Positions 35,058 to 45,132 are shown, counted from the first letter of the stretch. The stretch: 64,000 bases of DNA from Ornithinimicrobium avium (GCF_003351765.1 NZ_CP031229.1:2604001-2668000), one strand, 5' to 3'. The notes: generated from the sequence alone by a model not told the origin. Program-made: numbers and translations.

Positions 35058-36476
35058 ATGAGGGTCACCCGGGAGCGGACGCGCCGCGACGTGCCCTACC
35101 GCGTGCCCTCGTGGACCGACCCTGTCGTCGCCCGCGCCACGGCCGTCGTCGGCGGGCCGCTGGGCCGCTACGCGGTGGTCGGGGCGCGCGGGCTGAGCGG
35201 CGTGGCCGCCGCGCTGACCGTGCTCGGCACCGTGATGCTGGCGCTCGGCGTCTGGCAGAAGGGCCACTGCCTGACGAAGGGCTGGAGCACGCCCGACCAG
35301 TTCTGGCGGGCCTGCTACTCCGACCTGCCGGTGGTGCACGTCAGCTCGCCGCTGGCCGCGCGCCACCTGCCCTGGAGCGGCGAGATCCCCTCCGACCAGG
35401 CGCCGCTGTCCGGCCTGGTCATGTGGGTGCTGGCCCGGGTCTCCCCCTCGGCCGGTGAGGGCCTGGCCGCCCAGGACTGGGTGTTCGGCCTCTGGGCGGT
35501 GGCCTGCGTGCTGCTGCTCGCCGCGGCCACCCTGGCCGCGGTCGCGATGCTGCCCCGCCGCCCGTGGCACGCCGCTCACCTGGCGGTCAGCCCCGTCCTG
35601 GTCACCCTGGCGCTCGTCTCCACCGACCTGCTGGGCGTGGCCCTGACCCTCCTGGGTCTGTGGGCCTGGCGGCGCGGCCACGGATGGGCCGGCGGGGCGC
35701 TGCTGGGCCTGGCGCTGCTCGTGCGGCCCTTCCCGCTGGTCTGGATCGCCGCGATCGTCCTGCTCGCCCGGCGCCGTGCAGCGCTCGAGGTGCGGCCGCA
35801 GCGGGACGGCACGCCGGGAGCCACCCGGGACACCGCCGCCCGCACCGAGCTGCTGCGCGCCGGTCAGGTCGTCGTCGGAGCCGTCCTGGCGGCGCTCGCG
35901 CTGGTCGTCCCGCTCCAGCTGCTCGAACCGCGCTCGCTCACGGGGGCGGTGCAGTGGTGGGGCCAGGAGGCGGGCTACGGCGCCCTGCAGATGGTGCCCC
36001 GGCTCTTCGGCACCCCGCTGCTGCCGGTCACGACCACGGTGATCGCCGTCGCCGGGTGGCTGGTCGCGCTGGGTGTGGGCGTCTGGCTGGTGGGCCGGCC
36101 GGGCCGACGCCCGGGCGTGGTCCAGCTGGCCGCAGCGATGACCGCGGTGGTCGCGCTCACCGCGCCCTCGCTGTCGGTCCAGTCGGGGCTGTGGGTGCTG
36201 CCGCTGCTGGCCCTGTCGTCCCGGGCGTGGTGGGAGCACCTGCTGTGGGCCAGCGTGGAGACCGTCCACTTCCTGGCGACCTGGCTGCACATCGCCTTCG
36301 CCAGCGACCCGGGCCGGGGGCTGCCGCCGGAGACCTACGGCATGCTCGTCGTGCTGCGCGCCGCCGCGTGGGCGTGGGTCCTGTGGCGCGTGGCGGAGGA
36401 GCCCGGAGGGGCGCCCGACCGGCAGGCTCTCACCCCGGCCACCGACGAACCGGCGCGGAGTCCGAGCACCGCCTGA
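35058..36476 (+). CDS. GT87-like polyprenyl-phosphate mannosyltransferase family membrane protein
   Basis: 472 residues, about ten transmembrane helices. Equivalent in position to Rv0051, next to ponA1 in M. tuberculosis, and with the family 87/DUF2029 features: first helix followed by an extracytoplasmic loop with WSTPDQFWRACYSDLP, a PSDQAPLSGLVMWVL segment and a LLVRPFPLVWIAAIVLLARR helix. GT-C enzymes of this group use polyprenyl-phosphate sugars outside the membrane. It starts 22 bp after the ponA stop, so they are probably co-transcribed. The sugar and acceptor are unknown. The 34-bp gap to pcnA (36477-36510) is convergent. Confidence 0.8.
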   Translation: MRVTRERTRRDVPYRVPSWTDPVVARATAVVGGPLGRYAVVGARGLSGVAAALTVLGTVMLALGVWQKGHCLTKGWSTPDQFWRACYSDLPVVHVSSPLAARHLPWSGEIPSDQAPLSGLVMWVLARVSPSAGEGLAAQDWVFGLWAVACVLLLAAATLAAVAMLPRRPWHAAHLAVSPVLVTLALVSTDLLGVALTLLGLWAWRRGHGWAGGALLGLALLVRPFPLVWIAAIVLLARRRAALEVRPQRDGTPGATRDTAARTELLRAGQVVVGAVLAALALVVPLQLLEPRSLTGAVQWWGQEAGYGALQMVPRLFGTPLLPVTTTVIAVAGWLVALGVGVWLVGRPGRRPGVVQLAAAMTAVVALTAPSLSVQSGLWVLPLLALSSRAWWEHLLWASVETVHFLATWLHIAFASDPGRGLPPETYGMLVVLRAAAWAWVLWRVAEEPGGAPDRQALTPATDEPARSPSTA

Positions 36477-36510
36477 GCCGGTCTTCCCGGCCGTCGTCCC
36501 AGGGACCTGG

Positions 36511-38058
36511 TCAGTCCGTCGCGGAGGCCTGCGACTCGGGCTGCCGGGCCCACCACCGCAGCAGCTCCCGGCGCGCACCGTCCTCGCCGAGCGGACCCTG
36601 GTCGAGCCGGACCGCGAGCAGATGCTTGTAGGCGCGTCCGAGAAGCGGGCCGGGCGGGATCCCGAGGACCTCGCCGATCTGGTTGCCGTCGAGCTCCGGG
36701 CGTACCGCGCGCAGCTCCTCCTCGGTCCGCAGCCGTTCGATCCGCTCCTCGAGGTGGTCGTAGGTGGCCGCCAGGCGGGCGGCCTTGCGGCGGTTGCGGG
36801 TGGTGCTGTCCGAGCGGGTCAGCTTGTGCAGCCGCCCCAGCAGGGGCCCGGCGTCGGTGACGTAGCGGCGCACCGCCGAGTCGGTCCACTCCCCGGAGCC
36901 GTAGCCGTGGAAGCGCAGGTGCAGCTCGACCAGCCGCGACACCGCCCTGACGGTCTCCTTGTCGAAGCGCAGGGCCTTGAGGCGGGAGCGGGTCATCCGG
37001 GCGCCCACCAGCTCGTGGTGGTGGAAGCTGACCCCGCCGCCGGGCTCGAAGCGCCGGGTGGCGGGCTTGCCGATGTCGTGCAGCAGCGCGGCCAGGCGCA
37101 GGACCAGGTCCGGGCCGGGGACGCGGTCCTCCTCGGACGGGTCCTGCTCCGCGGGGGCCTGCGCACGGGTGTCCCCCGCGCCGGCGTCGTCCGGCAGGGG
37201 CGGGTCCTCCAGCGCGATCGCCTGGTCGAGCACCGTGAGGCTGTGCTCGTAGACGTCCTTGTGCCGGTGGTGCTCGTCCACCTCGAGGCGCAGCGCGGGC
37301 AGCTCGGGCAGCACCTGGTCGGCCAGGCCGGTGTCGACCATGACCTCCAGGCCGGCGCGGGGGTCGGCGCCCAGCACGAGCTTGACCAGCTCCTCACGCA
37401 CCCGCTCGGCGGAGACGATCGCCAGGCGCGACGCCATACCCGTCATCGCCGCGAGGACCTCGGGCGCCGGGACCAGGCCCAGCTGGGCGGCGAACCGGGC
37501 GGCACGCATCATCCGCAGCGGGTCGTCGCTGAAGGACACCTCCGGGGTATGCGGTGTGCGCAGCGCCCGGCGGGCCAGGTCGCCCAGTCCGTCGTGCGGG
37601 TCGGTGAAGGTCAGGTCGGGCAGGCGCAGCGCCATCGCGTTGACCGTGAAGTCGCGGCGGACGAGGTCGTCCTCGAGGTTGTCGCCGAAGGCCACGACCG
37701 GCTTGCGGGAGTCCTCGTCGTAGGCGTCGGCGCGGTAGGTGGTGATCTCCAGCGTCCGGTCGCCACGGCGGGCGCCGATCGTGCCGAAGTCGCGGCCGAC
37801 GTCCCACGTCGTGTCCGCCCAGCCGGCGAGCACCTGCTCGATCTCGTCGGGACGCGCAGAGGTGGTGAAGTCGAGGTCGGGCGAGGGCCGGCCGAGGAAG
37901 GCGTCGCGCACGGGACCGCCGACGAGGGCGAGCTCGTGCCCGGCGGCGGTGAACAGCTCGCCGACCTCGGTGAGCAGCGGCAGGGTCGGGCGCAGATGCT
38001 GCAGCGCACGCAGCAGCAGGGCCGCGTCGGCCGTGGGGGGAGTGGACATCGGGTCCAT
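36511..38058 (-). CDS. pcnA: CCA tRNA nucleotidyltransferase
   Basis: 515 residues. Adds or repairs the 3' CCA of tRNA. The nucleotidyltransferase head has LVGGPVRDAFLGR and PDLDFTT (DXD metal site), with RRDFTVNAMAL and FAAQLGLVPAPEVLAAM motifs. An HD domain follows with LAALLHDIGKPATRR and FHHHELVGARM, as in the actinobacterial HD-containing form (Rv3907c). ATG at 38058, with another ATG 9 bp downstream as an alternative. Divergent from the NUDIX gene, as in mycobacteria. Confidence 0.95.
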   Translation of the reverse strand: MDPMSTPPTADAALLLRALQHLRPTLPLLTEVGELFTAAGHELALVGGPVRDAFLGRPSPDLDFTTSARPDEIEQVLAGWADTTWDVGRDFGTIGARRGDRTLEITTYRADAYDEDSRKPVVAFGDNLEDDLVRRDFTVNAMALRLPDLTFTDPHDGLGDLARRALRTPHTPEVSFSDDPLRMMRAARFAAQLGLVPAPEVLAAMTGMASRLAIVSAERVREELVKLVLGADPRAGLEVMVDTGLADQVLPELPALRLEVDEHHRHKDVYEHSLTVLDQAIALEDPPLPDDAGAGDTRAQAPAEQDPSEEDRVPGPDLVLRLAALLHDIGKPATRRFEPGGGVSFHHHELVGARMTRSRLKALRFDKETVRAVSRLVELHLRFHGYGSGEWTDSAVRRYVTDAGPLLGRLHKLTRSDSTTRNRRKAARLAATYDHLEERIERLRTEEELRAVRPELDGNQIGEVLGIPPGPLLGRAYKHLLAVRLDQGPLGEDGARRELLRWWARQPESQASATD

Positions 38059-38115
38059 GGTAGAGGGGACTCGCGGGGCGGGCGTTCATCTGTGGGCGTC
38101 CCGCGCACCACTGGT

Positions 38116-38121
38116 TACAGT
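38116..38121 (+). promoter_or_regulatory. -10 element of a probably leaderless promoter for the NUDIX gene
   Basis: TACAGT ends 6 bp before the ATG at 38128, which places the expected transcription start at or next to the start codon. No good -35 box and no Shine-Dalgarno sequence are visible, a pattern common for leaderless actinobacterial mRNAs. In the 69-bp gap shared with divergent pcnA. Confidence 0.4.
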
Positions 38122-38127
38122 GTGGGG

Positions 38128-38610
38128 ATGACCACCGCCTCGCACCGCCAGCCGTCGGTCAGACGGCTGCCGTCGGTGAGCGAGACCTCCGCGGGCGGGG
38201 TCGTGATCGACGTGCACGAGGGGCGGGCGCGGATCGCGATCATCGCGCGGCGCAACCGGTCCGGACGGGTGGAGTGGTGCCTGCCCAAGGGTCACGTCGA
38301 GCCGGGCGAGACCCTCGTGGAGACGGCCGAGCGCGAGGTCGCCGAGGAGACGGGGATCGAGGGGCGGGTGCTCATCACGCTCGGCACGATCGAGTACTGG
38401 TTCACCACCCCCTCCCACCGGATCCACAAGATGGTCTACCACTACCTGCTCGAGGCGGTCGGCGGCTGCCTGACCGTGGACAACGACCCGGACCAGGAGG
38501 CCATCGACGCGATCTGGGTGCCGCTGGACGAGGTGCACCGCAAGCTGACCTTCCCCAACGAGCGCCGCATCGCACGGGAGGCGTGGACGCGCCTGACCCG
38601 GAGCGCCTGA
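38128..38610 (+). CDS. NUDIX hydrolase
   Basis: 160 residues. The Nudix box is complete: GHVEPGETLVETAEREVAEE followed by TG. Length and position match mutT4 (Rv3908) of M. tuberculosis. Hydrolyses a nucleoside diphosphate-linked compound; substrate not readable from sequence. It is 7 bp before the next gene and starts the rightward run that leads through murJ to sigM. Confidence 0.93.
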   Translation: MTTASHRQPSVRRLPSVSETSAGGVVIDVHEGRARIAIIARRNRSGRVEWCLPKGHVEPGETLVETAEREVAEETGIEGRVLITLGTIEYWFTTPSHRIHKMVYHYLLEAVGGCLTVDNDPDQEAIDAIWVPLDEVHRKLTFPNERRIAREAWTRLTRSA

Positions 38611-38617
38611 CGACGTC

Positions 38618-41197
38618 GTGAGCGCCCCTGCCCGCCGAGCAGCGTGGGCGGCTCGCCCGAGGGCGGCCGCGACGCTCGTCGCCATCCTGACAGCGGTGAC
38701 GACCGCCCTGGTGACGCCCGTGACGGCCGTCGCGGCGACCAGCACCGGCACGGCGCTCGCGACGACTCCCTCCGCGCACGCCCCACCCGACCAGGACGAG
38801 GTGGCCGTGGAGATCCGGGTGGTGCTCGACGAGGTGGATCCCACGGTCGCGAGGGTGGGTGAACCGGTCGCGCTGCGCGGGCGGCTCGTCAACGACGGCA
38901 CCGTCAGGCAGCGGCTCGGCACGGTGCAGGTCCGGGCCTCCTGGACCCCGCTGGGGTCGCGGGCGGAGGTCGCGGACTGGGTCGGCGGGGGCGAGGGCCG
39001 GGAGGCCGGGTGGGTCCTGGCCGAGGACGCGGTGGGCCCGGTGCTCGCCCCGGGACAGACCGTGCCCTTCCGCGCCCAGATCCCCGCGGGGGCCATGACG
39101 GGGCTGCCCGAGGACCTGACCGCGCTGGCGGTCGAGGTCCGGGCGAGGGACGAGGACGGCGGGGGCGTGGCCCGGCTGCGGACCGTGCTCCCGGTCGCCC
39201 GGGCCGAGGCGGTCCCGACCCCGCTCGAGCACGCCTGGGTGGTCCCGCTGACGCTGCCGGCCGAGCCCGCGCTCGCGAGCACCGACGACACGGAGCGGCA
39301 GGAGGCCTGGCACGCCGCCGTGGGGCCCGGGTCGGCGGTGCGCACCTGGCTGGACGTCCTCGACCTGCCGGAGGTGAGCTGGGTGGTCGACCCCGCCCTG
39401 CTCGTGCAGCTCGACCCCGCCCCGGGCCTGACGCCGGCCCCCGAGGAGCAGGCCCCGCAGGACCAGTCGCCCTCGGACGCCACCGGGTCGGCGACGCCGA
39501 CCGGGGAGGACGCGCAGGGGACGGCGCCCGCGACGGCGACGCCCGCCGGAACGGCGACGTCCACCGGTCCGGCGACCTCCACCGGTCCGGCGACGTCCAC
39601 CGGCGGCCAGGGCGACGGGACCGGCGAGGGCGACCAGGCCGGCGACGTCCCCGACGCGGCCACGACGGCCGCGACCGCACCGCCTCCCCGCCGCTCCCCC
39701 GCCGACCAGGGCCTGGACGTGGGAGGCGGCCTCGGCACCGCCGGGGACGGCGCGCGGACCCCCACCGTGGTGACGCGGGACGTGGTCGAGGACGAGCTCG
39801 ACGTGATCAGGGACCGTCTCGAGCGGGTCCCGGCGCAGCGGCTGTGGTGGCTGCCGAACGCGGACCCGGACGTCGCCGCGCTCCTCGAGCTCGGGGTGAG
39901 CGCACCGACCGCCCGGGCGGCGATGCGACTGCCGCTGGCCGCGCACCACGAGCGGGTCGAGAAGCTGCTGGACCGCGGCCGCCACGACGTGGCCTGGCCC
40001 GCGCTGGCGGCCCCCTCCGTCGACGACATGACCGGGCTGGACCGGCTGTGGGCCGGACGGCCGCGCGGCCCGGGCGGCGTCTCGGTCGTCGTGCTGCCCC
40101 TCGAGTCGCTCACCGGCGGGTCCCGCCAACCGGTCGGCACGGCCGCGGCCCCGGTGCTGGGCGTGCCGGACCTCACCGGCCTGGGCGTCGACTCCAGGGC
40201 GGCCGGCCTGCTCGCGACCGCCGGCGACACGGCGCTGGCCGAGGGGATCGGCGCGGCGGTCCAGCAGCTCCTCGCGGACAACCTCGCCGCCTACCTCCAG
40301 CAGCCCGACGCCCCCCGGTCGCTGGTCTACGGCCCCCGGCGGGGCACCGAGGTGCCGCACGAGGTGCTCGCGGCGCTGTCCGAAGGGCTCCGGGAGGCGC
40401 CGTGGACGGCCGCGGTAGGAGCCGACGAGCTGCTCGCGGAGGCCGGGCGGATCCCTCCCGTCGAGCTCACCGGGTCGCCCCCCGACCCGGAGGTGCTCGG
40501 TGGTCTCGCCGAGGCCGTCCTGCCGCAGCGCCCGGCGCTGGACGCCGGCCGGGTGCGCGACCTGGTCCGTGTGGACCGGCAGCTCCAGGGCCTGCGCCAG
40601 GTGTTCTCCGACGCGCCGAGCCTGGAGTCGTGGCCCCCCGTGCTCGCGCAGCTCTGGTCGACCCGGTGGCGCGGGGAACCGGCGGCCTGGCCGACCACCC
40701 TGCGCACCCTGCGCGGGCTGAGCGACGACGCGGCCGAGGGCGTCCACGTCAACCCCAGCACCGTCAACTTCCTCTCCGACAGCGGCATCATGCAGGTCAC
40801 CGTGGTCAACGACCTGCCGGTGGACGTGGAGGACGTGCGGGTCCGGGTGGTCCCGGACAGGAGCCTGCTGCGCATCGTGGAGCAGCCCGGGCCGATCTCG
40901 ATCGGCGCGGGCAGCCGCGCCACCGTCTCCTTCACCGCGCAGGCCGTGACGCGCGGGGAGACGACCGTCACCGCGCAGCTGACCGCCCCCAACGGGACAC
41001 GGCTGGGCGACGACGCCAGGGTCACCGTGCGGGTGCGTCCGACCGGCGTCTGGATCTACTGGGTCCTGGGGTCCGCCGCCGGCCTGGTCCTCGTCCTGGG
41101 GCTGGTCCGCGCCCTGCGCCCCCGGGCGGGCGCGACCGCGCCCACCGGCCACGACGACCCGGGCCAGGCGCAGGGCCCCGAGGGAGGAGCGCGATGA
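38618..41197 (+). CDS. Exported DUF6049-type membrane protein (Rv3909-like)
   Basis: 859 residues. A signal peptide or N-terminal anchor (ARRAAWAARPRAAATLV then a hydrophobic stretch), a large extracytoplasmic region, and a C-terminal transmembrane helix (WIYWVLGSAAGLVLVLGLV) with a short basic cytoplasmic end. Around residues 270-360 there is a low-complexity insert with TSTGPA repeats. Directly before murJ and overlapping it by ATGA, matching Rv3909-Rv3910 order. The role is unknown; conserved linkage with MurJ suggests a function in lipid II handling or wall synthesis. GTG start at 38618. Confidence 0.85.
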   Translation: MSAPARRAAWAARPRAAATLVAILTAVTTALVTPVTAVAATSTGTALATTPSAHAPPDQDEVAVEIRVVLDEVDPTVARVGEPVALRGRLVNDGTVRQRLGTVQVRASWTPLGSRAEVADWVGGGEGREAGWVLAEDAVGPVLAPGQTVPFRAQIPAGAMTGLPEDLTALAVEVRARDEDGGGVARLRTVLPVARAEAVPTPLEHAWVVPLTLPAEPALASTDDTERQEAWHAAVGPGSAVRTWLDVLDLPEVSWVVDPALLVQLDPAPGLTPAPEEQAPQDQSPSDATGSATPTGEDAQGTAPATATPAGTATSTGPATSTGPATSTGGQGDGTGEGDQAGDVPDAATTAATAPPPRRSPADQGLDVGGGLGTAGDGARTPTVVTRDVVEDELDVIRDRLERVPAQRLWWLPNADPDVAALLELGVSAPTARAAMRLPLAAHHERVEKLLDRGRHDVAWPALAAPSVDDMTGLDRLWAGRPRGPGGVSVVVLPLESLTGGSRQPVGTAAAPVLGVPDLTGLGVDSRAAGLLATAGDTALAEGIGAAVQQLLADNLAAYLQQPDAPRSLVYGPRRGTEVPHEVLAALSEGLREAPWTAAVGADELLAEAGRIPPVELTGSPPDPEVLGGLAEAVLPQRPALDAGRVRDLVRVDRQLQGLRQVFSDAPSLESWPPVLAQLWSTRWRGEPAAWPTTLRTLRGLSDDAAEGVHVNPSTVNFLSDSGIMQVTVVNDLPVDVEDVRVRVVPDRSLLRIVEQPGPISIGAGSRATVSFTAQAVTRGETTVTAQLTAPNGTRLGDDARVTVRVRPTGVWIYWVLGSAAGLVLVLGLVRALRPRAGATAPTGHDDPGQAQGPEGGAR

Positions 41198-44100
41198 GCG
41201 GCTCGCAGGACAGCTCGGCGTCACGGGACGGCGCGGCCTCGCAGGGCAGCGCAGCCTCCCTGGCCCGGTCCAGCCTGGTGATGGCCGGCGGCACGCTGGT
41301 CTCCCGCGTGCTCGGGCTGCTGCGCGTGTCCCTGCTCACCGCCGCGATCGGCCTGACCACTCCCGCGGCCAACGTCTGGCAGGCGGCGAACTCGCTGCCC
41401 AACACCATCTACGTGCTGCTGGCGGCCGGCGTCCTCAACGTCGTCCTGCTCCCGCAGATCACCCGGGCGCTGCTGCGCGGCGAGCAGGGCAAGGACTACA
41501 CCGACCGGCTGCTGACGCTGGCGCTGAGCGTGCTCGTCGTCGGGACGGTCGTCTTCGTGGCGGCGGCCCCGTTCGTCACCAAGCTCTACAACCTGGAGTG
41601 GCCCTGGGGCGGTCCGGAGCTGAGCCTGGCGATCCTGTTCGCCTACCTGTGCATCCCGCAGATCCTCTTCTACGGGCTGCACACCCTGATGGGCCAGGTC
41701 CTCGCCGCGCACCACCGGTTCGCGGCGTTCATGTGGTCCCCGGCCCTCGCCAACGTGGTGGCGCTGAGCGGCATCGTCGTCTTCATGCGCCGCTACCCCG
41801 GCGCGGCCGTGCCGCCCACGCAGGGCGGCATCCCGCTGGACGCGTGGACGCCCGGCATGATCTGGCTGCTGGCCGGCTCGGCGACCCTGGGCATCCTGCT
41901 CCAGGCGGTCGTGCTGGTCCCGGCCGTGCGCAGCACGGGCTTCACCTGGCGCTTCCGGTGGGGCTTCCGGGGCGTGGGCCTGGGCTCGGCCTCGCGGATG
42001 GCCGGCTGGTCGCTGGCGGACGTGGGCCTGAGCCAGCTGGGCATGCTGTTCGTCTACAACGTGCTGGCCTGGGTCGCGGTCGCCGCGCCCACCGCCCCGG
42101 CCAAGGCGGCCTACGACAACGCCTTCCTCATCTACATCCTCCCGCACTCCCTGATCGCGCTGTCGCTGCTGACCGCGATCTACCCGGTGCTGTCCAAGGC
42201 CGCCGCGCGCGACGCGCTGGACGAGATGGCCCAGCACACGGCGCGGGGCATGCGGCTGCTGGTGACCTCGATGGTGCCGCTCGCCCTGGCGATGATCGTG
42301 CTCGCCCCCTACGTGGTGCGCGTGATCTTCCCCGAGAACGCCGACCCGCGGGACATGGCGCCGATCCTCACCGTGCTCACCGTCGGACTGGTGCCCTACG
42401 GGGTCTACCTGCTCTGCGCCCGCGTCTTCTACTCCTTCGAGGACGCCCGCACCCCGCTGAACTTCCAGATGGCGATCACCGGCGTGCTCCTCGTCGTCCT
42501 GCTCCTCGCCCGCCTCACCTCCCCGGCGACCGCGGCGGTGCTGGTCGGGGCGGGTCAGGCGCTGGGTCAGACGACCGCGGCCGTCCTGGGGGTGCGCGCC
42601 GTGCGCCGGCGCCTGCCCGGCGTCGACCTGCACGGCGTGCTCCGCACCGGCCTGCGCGCGGTGGCCGCGGCCGCCGCGGCCGCGGTCCCCACCTGGCTGC
42701 TCATGCGGGTGCTCGTGCCCAGGGAGCTGGTGCGCACCGCGAGCATCGGCCTGCCCGAGTGGCTCCAGGTGGTCGTCCCGCTCGCGGCCTGCGGGATCCT
42801 CTTCCTGCTCGTGTATGCCGTGTGCGCCCACCTCCTCGGGGTCGCCGAGCTCGCCGAGGCCGCCGCCCCGCTGCTGCGGCGGGTGCCCGGCGGGCAGCGG
42901 CTGCTCGCGCGGAGCACGTCCGGCGAGGGTTCGGGGGAGGCGTCCGGCCGGGGCGACGACCACGCGGGCGGCGACCGCGGCGACCCCGGGGGCGGGCGGG
43001 CACCCCATACCGAGCCGTCGGTGCCCCCGGGCGACGACAGCGGGGTGCTCCCGCTCCTGCCGTGGCACGACATACCCTGGGAGGGATCCGGGGAGGCGGC
43101 CGACGAGGACCATCCCTCGAGCGCGTCCCGGGCAGCGGAGGGGTCCGCTGCGGGCACACTAGGGTGGGACCGGCCCGCGAGCAGCGGGGACGGCGGGAAG
43201 GACGAGGACATGGACAGGCTCGAGGTGGGCACCGTCCTGGGGGAGCGCTATGCCCTCGACGAGCTGCTGGCCCGACGCGACGGCGGGAGCCTGGAGTACT
43301 GGTCCGCCCGGGACGTCACGCTGGGCCGGCTGGTGGCGGTCACGGTGCTGCCCGCCACCGGCGAGTTCGAGGCGACCGCCCAGGCCGCCCTCGACGGCGC
43401 GCGCCGCGTCGCCTCCGTGGACGACCCGAGGCTGGTCCGGGTGCTCGACGTCGGCACCGAGGACGGTCTGAGCTGGGTCGTCGAGGAGGGTCTGAGCGAG
43501 GCCGAGTCGCTCGCCTCCCTCGTCGCCGAGGAGCCGCTGGCCGCCGAGGAGGTCCGCCGCATCGTCGGCGAGGCCGCGGCCGGCCTGGAGTCCGCCCGCC
43601 GCCGCGGCCTGCACCACCTCTACCTCAACCCGCACTCGGTGCTGCGCACCAGCGACGGCACGGTCAAGATCTCGGGGGTCGGGGTGGCCTCGGCGCTGGA
43701 GGGGACCGACGACGTCACCTCCGCGGAGGCCTCGATCATCGACACCGCCGACCTGGTGTCCCTGCTCTACACCGGCCTGACCGGCCGGTGGCCCGGGGAG
43801 GACCTGCCCGGGCTGCGCCCCGCGCGCCGCCTGGCCGACGGGTCGCTGCTCGCTCCCTCGGAGGTCGTCGGGGGCGTGCCCGGCGACCTGGACGCGCTGT
43901 GCCGGATGGTGCACGGCACGGACAGCGCGATGGGCGGCCTGCCCCGCACCCCCGGCGAGCTGGCCCGCCAGCTCGCGCCGTGGTCCTCGGAGATGGTCCG
44001 GGGCACCCGTCCCACCTCCTTCAGCGCCCCCTCCGAGCCCTCCGACCGGGGCGCCGCGCCGGCGTCGTCGACGGCCAGTGCGGTCGCGGCCGCGACCCAC

Positions 44101-45132
44101 CCGACGGACACCGAGCACCTGCCCGCCGGCGAGGGCGACGACCCGGACGCGACCACCCGGGTGCCCCGGCCTCCCCGCGAGGACGGCGCCCTCGGGCGCC
44201 ACGACCGCGCCACCCACGGATCCGCGCGCGGCGACGACCGCACCGGCGGCATCTTCGGGGTCGGCGCCGACGACCGGGCCGCCGACCCGCTCCCTGACGA
44301 GGCGCGCGGACGACCCTCCGCCGCCGAGCTCCTGGGGGTCCGCAGCACCGGGGAGCGGATCTCCCCGCGCACCGACCGCCCCGTCCGGCCCGCCCCGCAG
44401 GTCGCGGACCGCGGAGCCGGCCCGGACGCCTCCGGCCTGCGCGAGGAGCGCGGCACCGGCGCGCAGACCGCGGCCATCATGCTCGTGCTCGTCGGTCTGC
44501 TCGGCCTGGTCGCCGTCCTGGGGTGGAGCGCGCTGCGGGGTCTCGGGGACGACACCCCACCGGCGGGCGTTCCCACGACGGCCTCCGCCACCGACGGCAC
44601 GCGGTCGACCGCAGGGGCGGGCGCGGCCGGCGAGGGCAAGGACGGGCCGACCGGTTCCGCAGATGCGCAGGACACCCCGACAGCGGCCGCGCCGGCCGCC
44701 GGCGGCGGCCTGCCGGTGCTCGGCATCGACTCCTTCGATCCGCAGGGCGACGGCGACGAGAACGCCGCCGACGCCCCTCTCGCCGTGGATGGCGACCCGG
44801 ACACGGCCTGGAGCTCGCAGACCTACCTCTCCCCCGGCTGGGGCGGCCTGAAGACCGGCACCGGCCTCGTCCTCGACCTGGGCGAGGGTGCGCAGGTCAG
44901 CGAGGTCGAGGTGCAGCTCGGCGAGGGCGACGTGGGCGTGACGGCATACCTCGCCGACCAGCCGACGATCGCGGGCGCGACCGAGCTCGGCAGCGACGAC
45001 GCCGCGAGCGGCACCTGGACGGTGACGCCGGACGAGCCGGCCACCGGGCGCTACCTCGTCGTGTGGTTCACCCGCGCGTGGACCTCCCCCGAGGGAGAGG
45101 TCGTCAGCGTGCGGGAGATCACCGTCAGGTGA
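41194..45132 (+). CDS. murJ: MurJ lipid II flippase fused to pseudokinase and extracytoplasmic sugar-binding-like domain
   Basis: 1312 residues. About 1-565 is the MurJ/MviN flippase with 14 predicted helices (GTLVSRVLGLLRVSLL, PTQGGIPLDAWTPG loop). A disordered acidic linker follows. About 673-930 is a protein kinase fold lacking catalytic residues: the VAVK lysine is Thr (LVAVTVLP), the HRD loop is HHLYLNPHS, and DFG is SGVG. Another linker, one transmembrane helix (about 1093-1115) and a C-terminal discoidin-like domain ending VREITVR complete it. This matches mycobacterial MviN, whose pseudokinase is phosphorylated and bound by FhaA to restrain peptidoglycan synthesis. GGAGGAG precedes the ATG. 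An internal ATG at 43210 has its own GGAAGGA. Confidence 0.94.
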   Translation: MSGSQDSSASRDGAASQGSAASLARSSLVMAGGTLVSRVLGLLRVSLLTAAIGLTTPAANVWQAANSLPNTIYVLLAAGVLNVVLLPQITRALLRGEQGKDYTDRLLTLALSVLVVGTVVFVAAAPFVTKLYNLEWPWGGPELSLAILFAYLCIPQILFYGLHTLMGQVLAAHHRFAAFMWSPALANVVALSGIVVFMRRYPGAAVPPTQGGIPLDAWTPGMIWLLAGSATLGILLQAVVLVPAVRSTGFTWRFRWGFRGVGLGSASRMAGWSLADVGLSQLGMLFVYNVLAWVAVAAPTAPAKAAYDNAFLIYILPHSLIALSLLTAIYPVLSKAAARDALDEMAQHTARGMRLLVTSMVPLALAMIVLAPYVVRVIFPENADPRDMAPILTVLTVGLVPYGVYLLCARVFYSFEDARTPLNFQMAITGVLLVVLLLARLTSPATAAVLVGAGQALGQTTAAVLGVRAVRRRLPGVDLHGVLRTGLRAVAAAAAAAVPTWLLMRVLVPRELVRTASIGLPEWLQVVVPLAACGILFLLVYAVCAHLLGVAELAEAAAPLLRRVPGGQRLLARSTSGEGSGEASGRGDDHAGGDRGDPGGGRAPHTEPSVPPGDDSGVLPLLPWHDIPWEGSGEAADEDHPSSASRAAEGSAAGTLGWDRPASSGDGGKDEDMDRLEVGTVLGERYALDELLARRDGGSLEYWSARDVTLGRLVAVTVLPATGEFEATAQAALDGARRVASVDDPRLVRVLDVGTEDGLSWVVEEGLSEAESLASLVAEEPLAAEEVRRIVGEAAAGLESARRRGLHHLYLNPHSVLRTSDGTVKISGVGVASALEGTDDVTSAEASIIDTADLVSLLYTGLTGRWPGEDLPGLRPARRLADGSLLAPSEVVGGVPGDLDALCRMVHGTDSAMGGLPRTPGELARQLAPWSSEMVRGTRPTSFSAPSEPSDRGAAPASSTASAVAAATHPTDTEHLPAGEGDDPDATTRVPRPPREDGALGRHDRATHGSARGDDRTGGIFGVGADDRAADPLPDEARGRPSAAELLGVRSTGERISPRTDRPVRPAPQVADRGAGPDASGLREERGTGAQTAAIMLVLVGLLGLVAVLGWSALRGLGDDTPPAGVPTTASATDGTRSTAGAGAAGEGKDGPTGSADAQDTPTAAAPAAGGGLPVLGIDSFDPQGDGDENAADAPLAVDGDPDTAWSSQTYLSPGWGGLKTGTGLVLDLGEGAQVSEVEVQLGEGDVGVTAYLADQPTIAGATELGSDDAASGTWTVTPDEPATGRYLVVWFTRAWTSPEGEVVSVREITVR

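Noticed and set aside
39010..41193. murJ frame open far upstream of its ATG
   Set aside because: The upstream part lies in another frame of the DUF6049-type gene and reads as Arg/Gly-rich filler; the ATG at 41194 has GGAGGAG and begins the conserved MurJ sequence.
41194..45132. Possible frameshift or assembly fusion joining MurJ and a kinase
   Set aside because: The same fusion is known in mycobacterial MviN and the frame is continuous with disordered linkers, so it is a genuine architecture.
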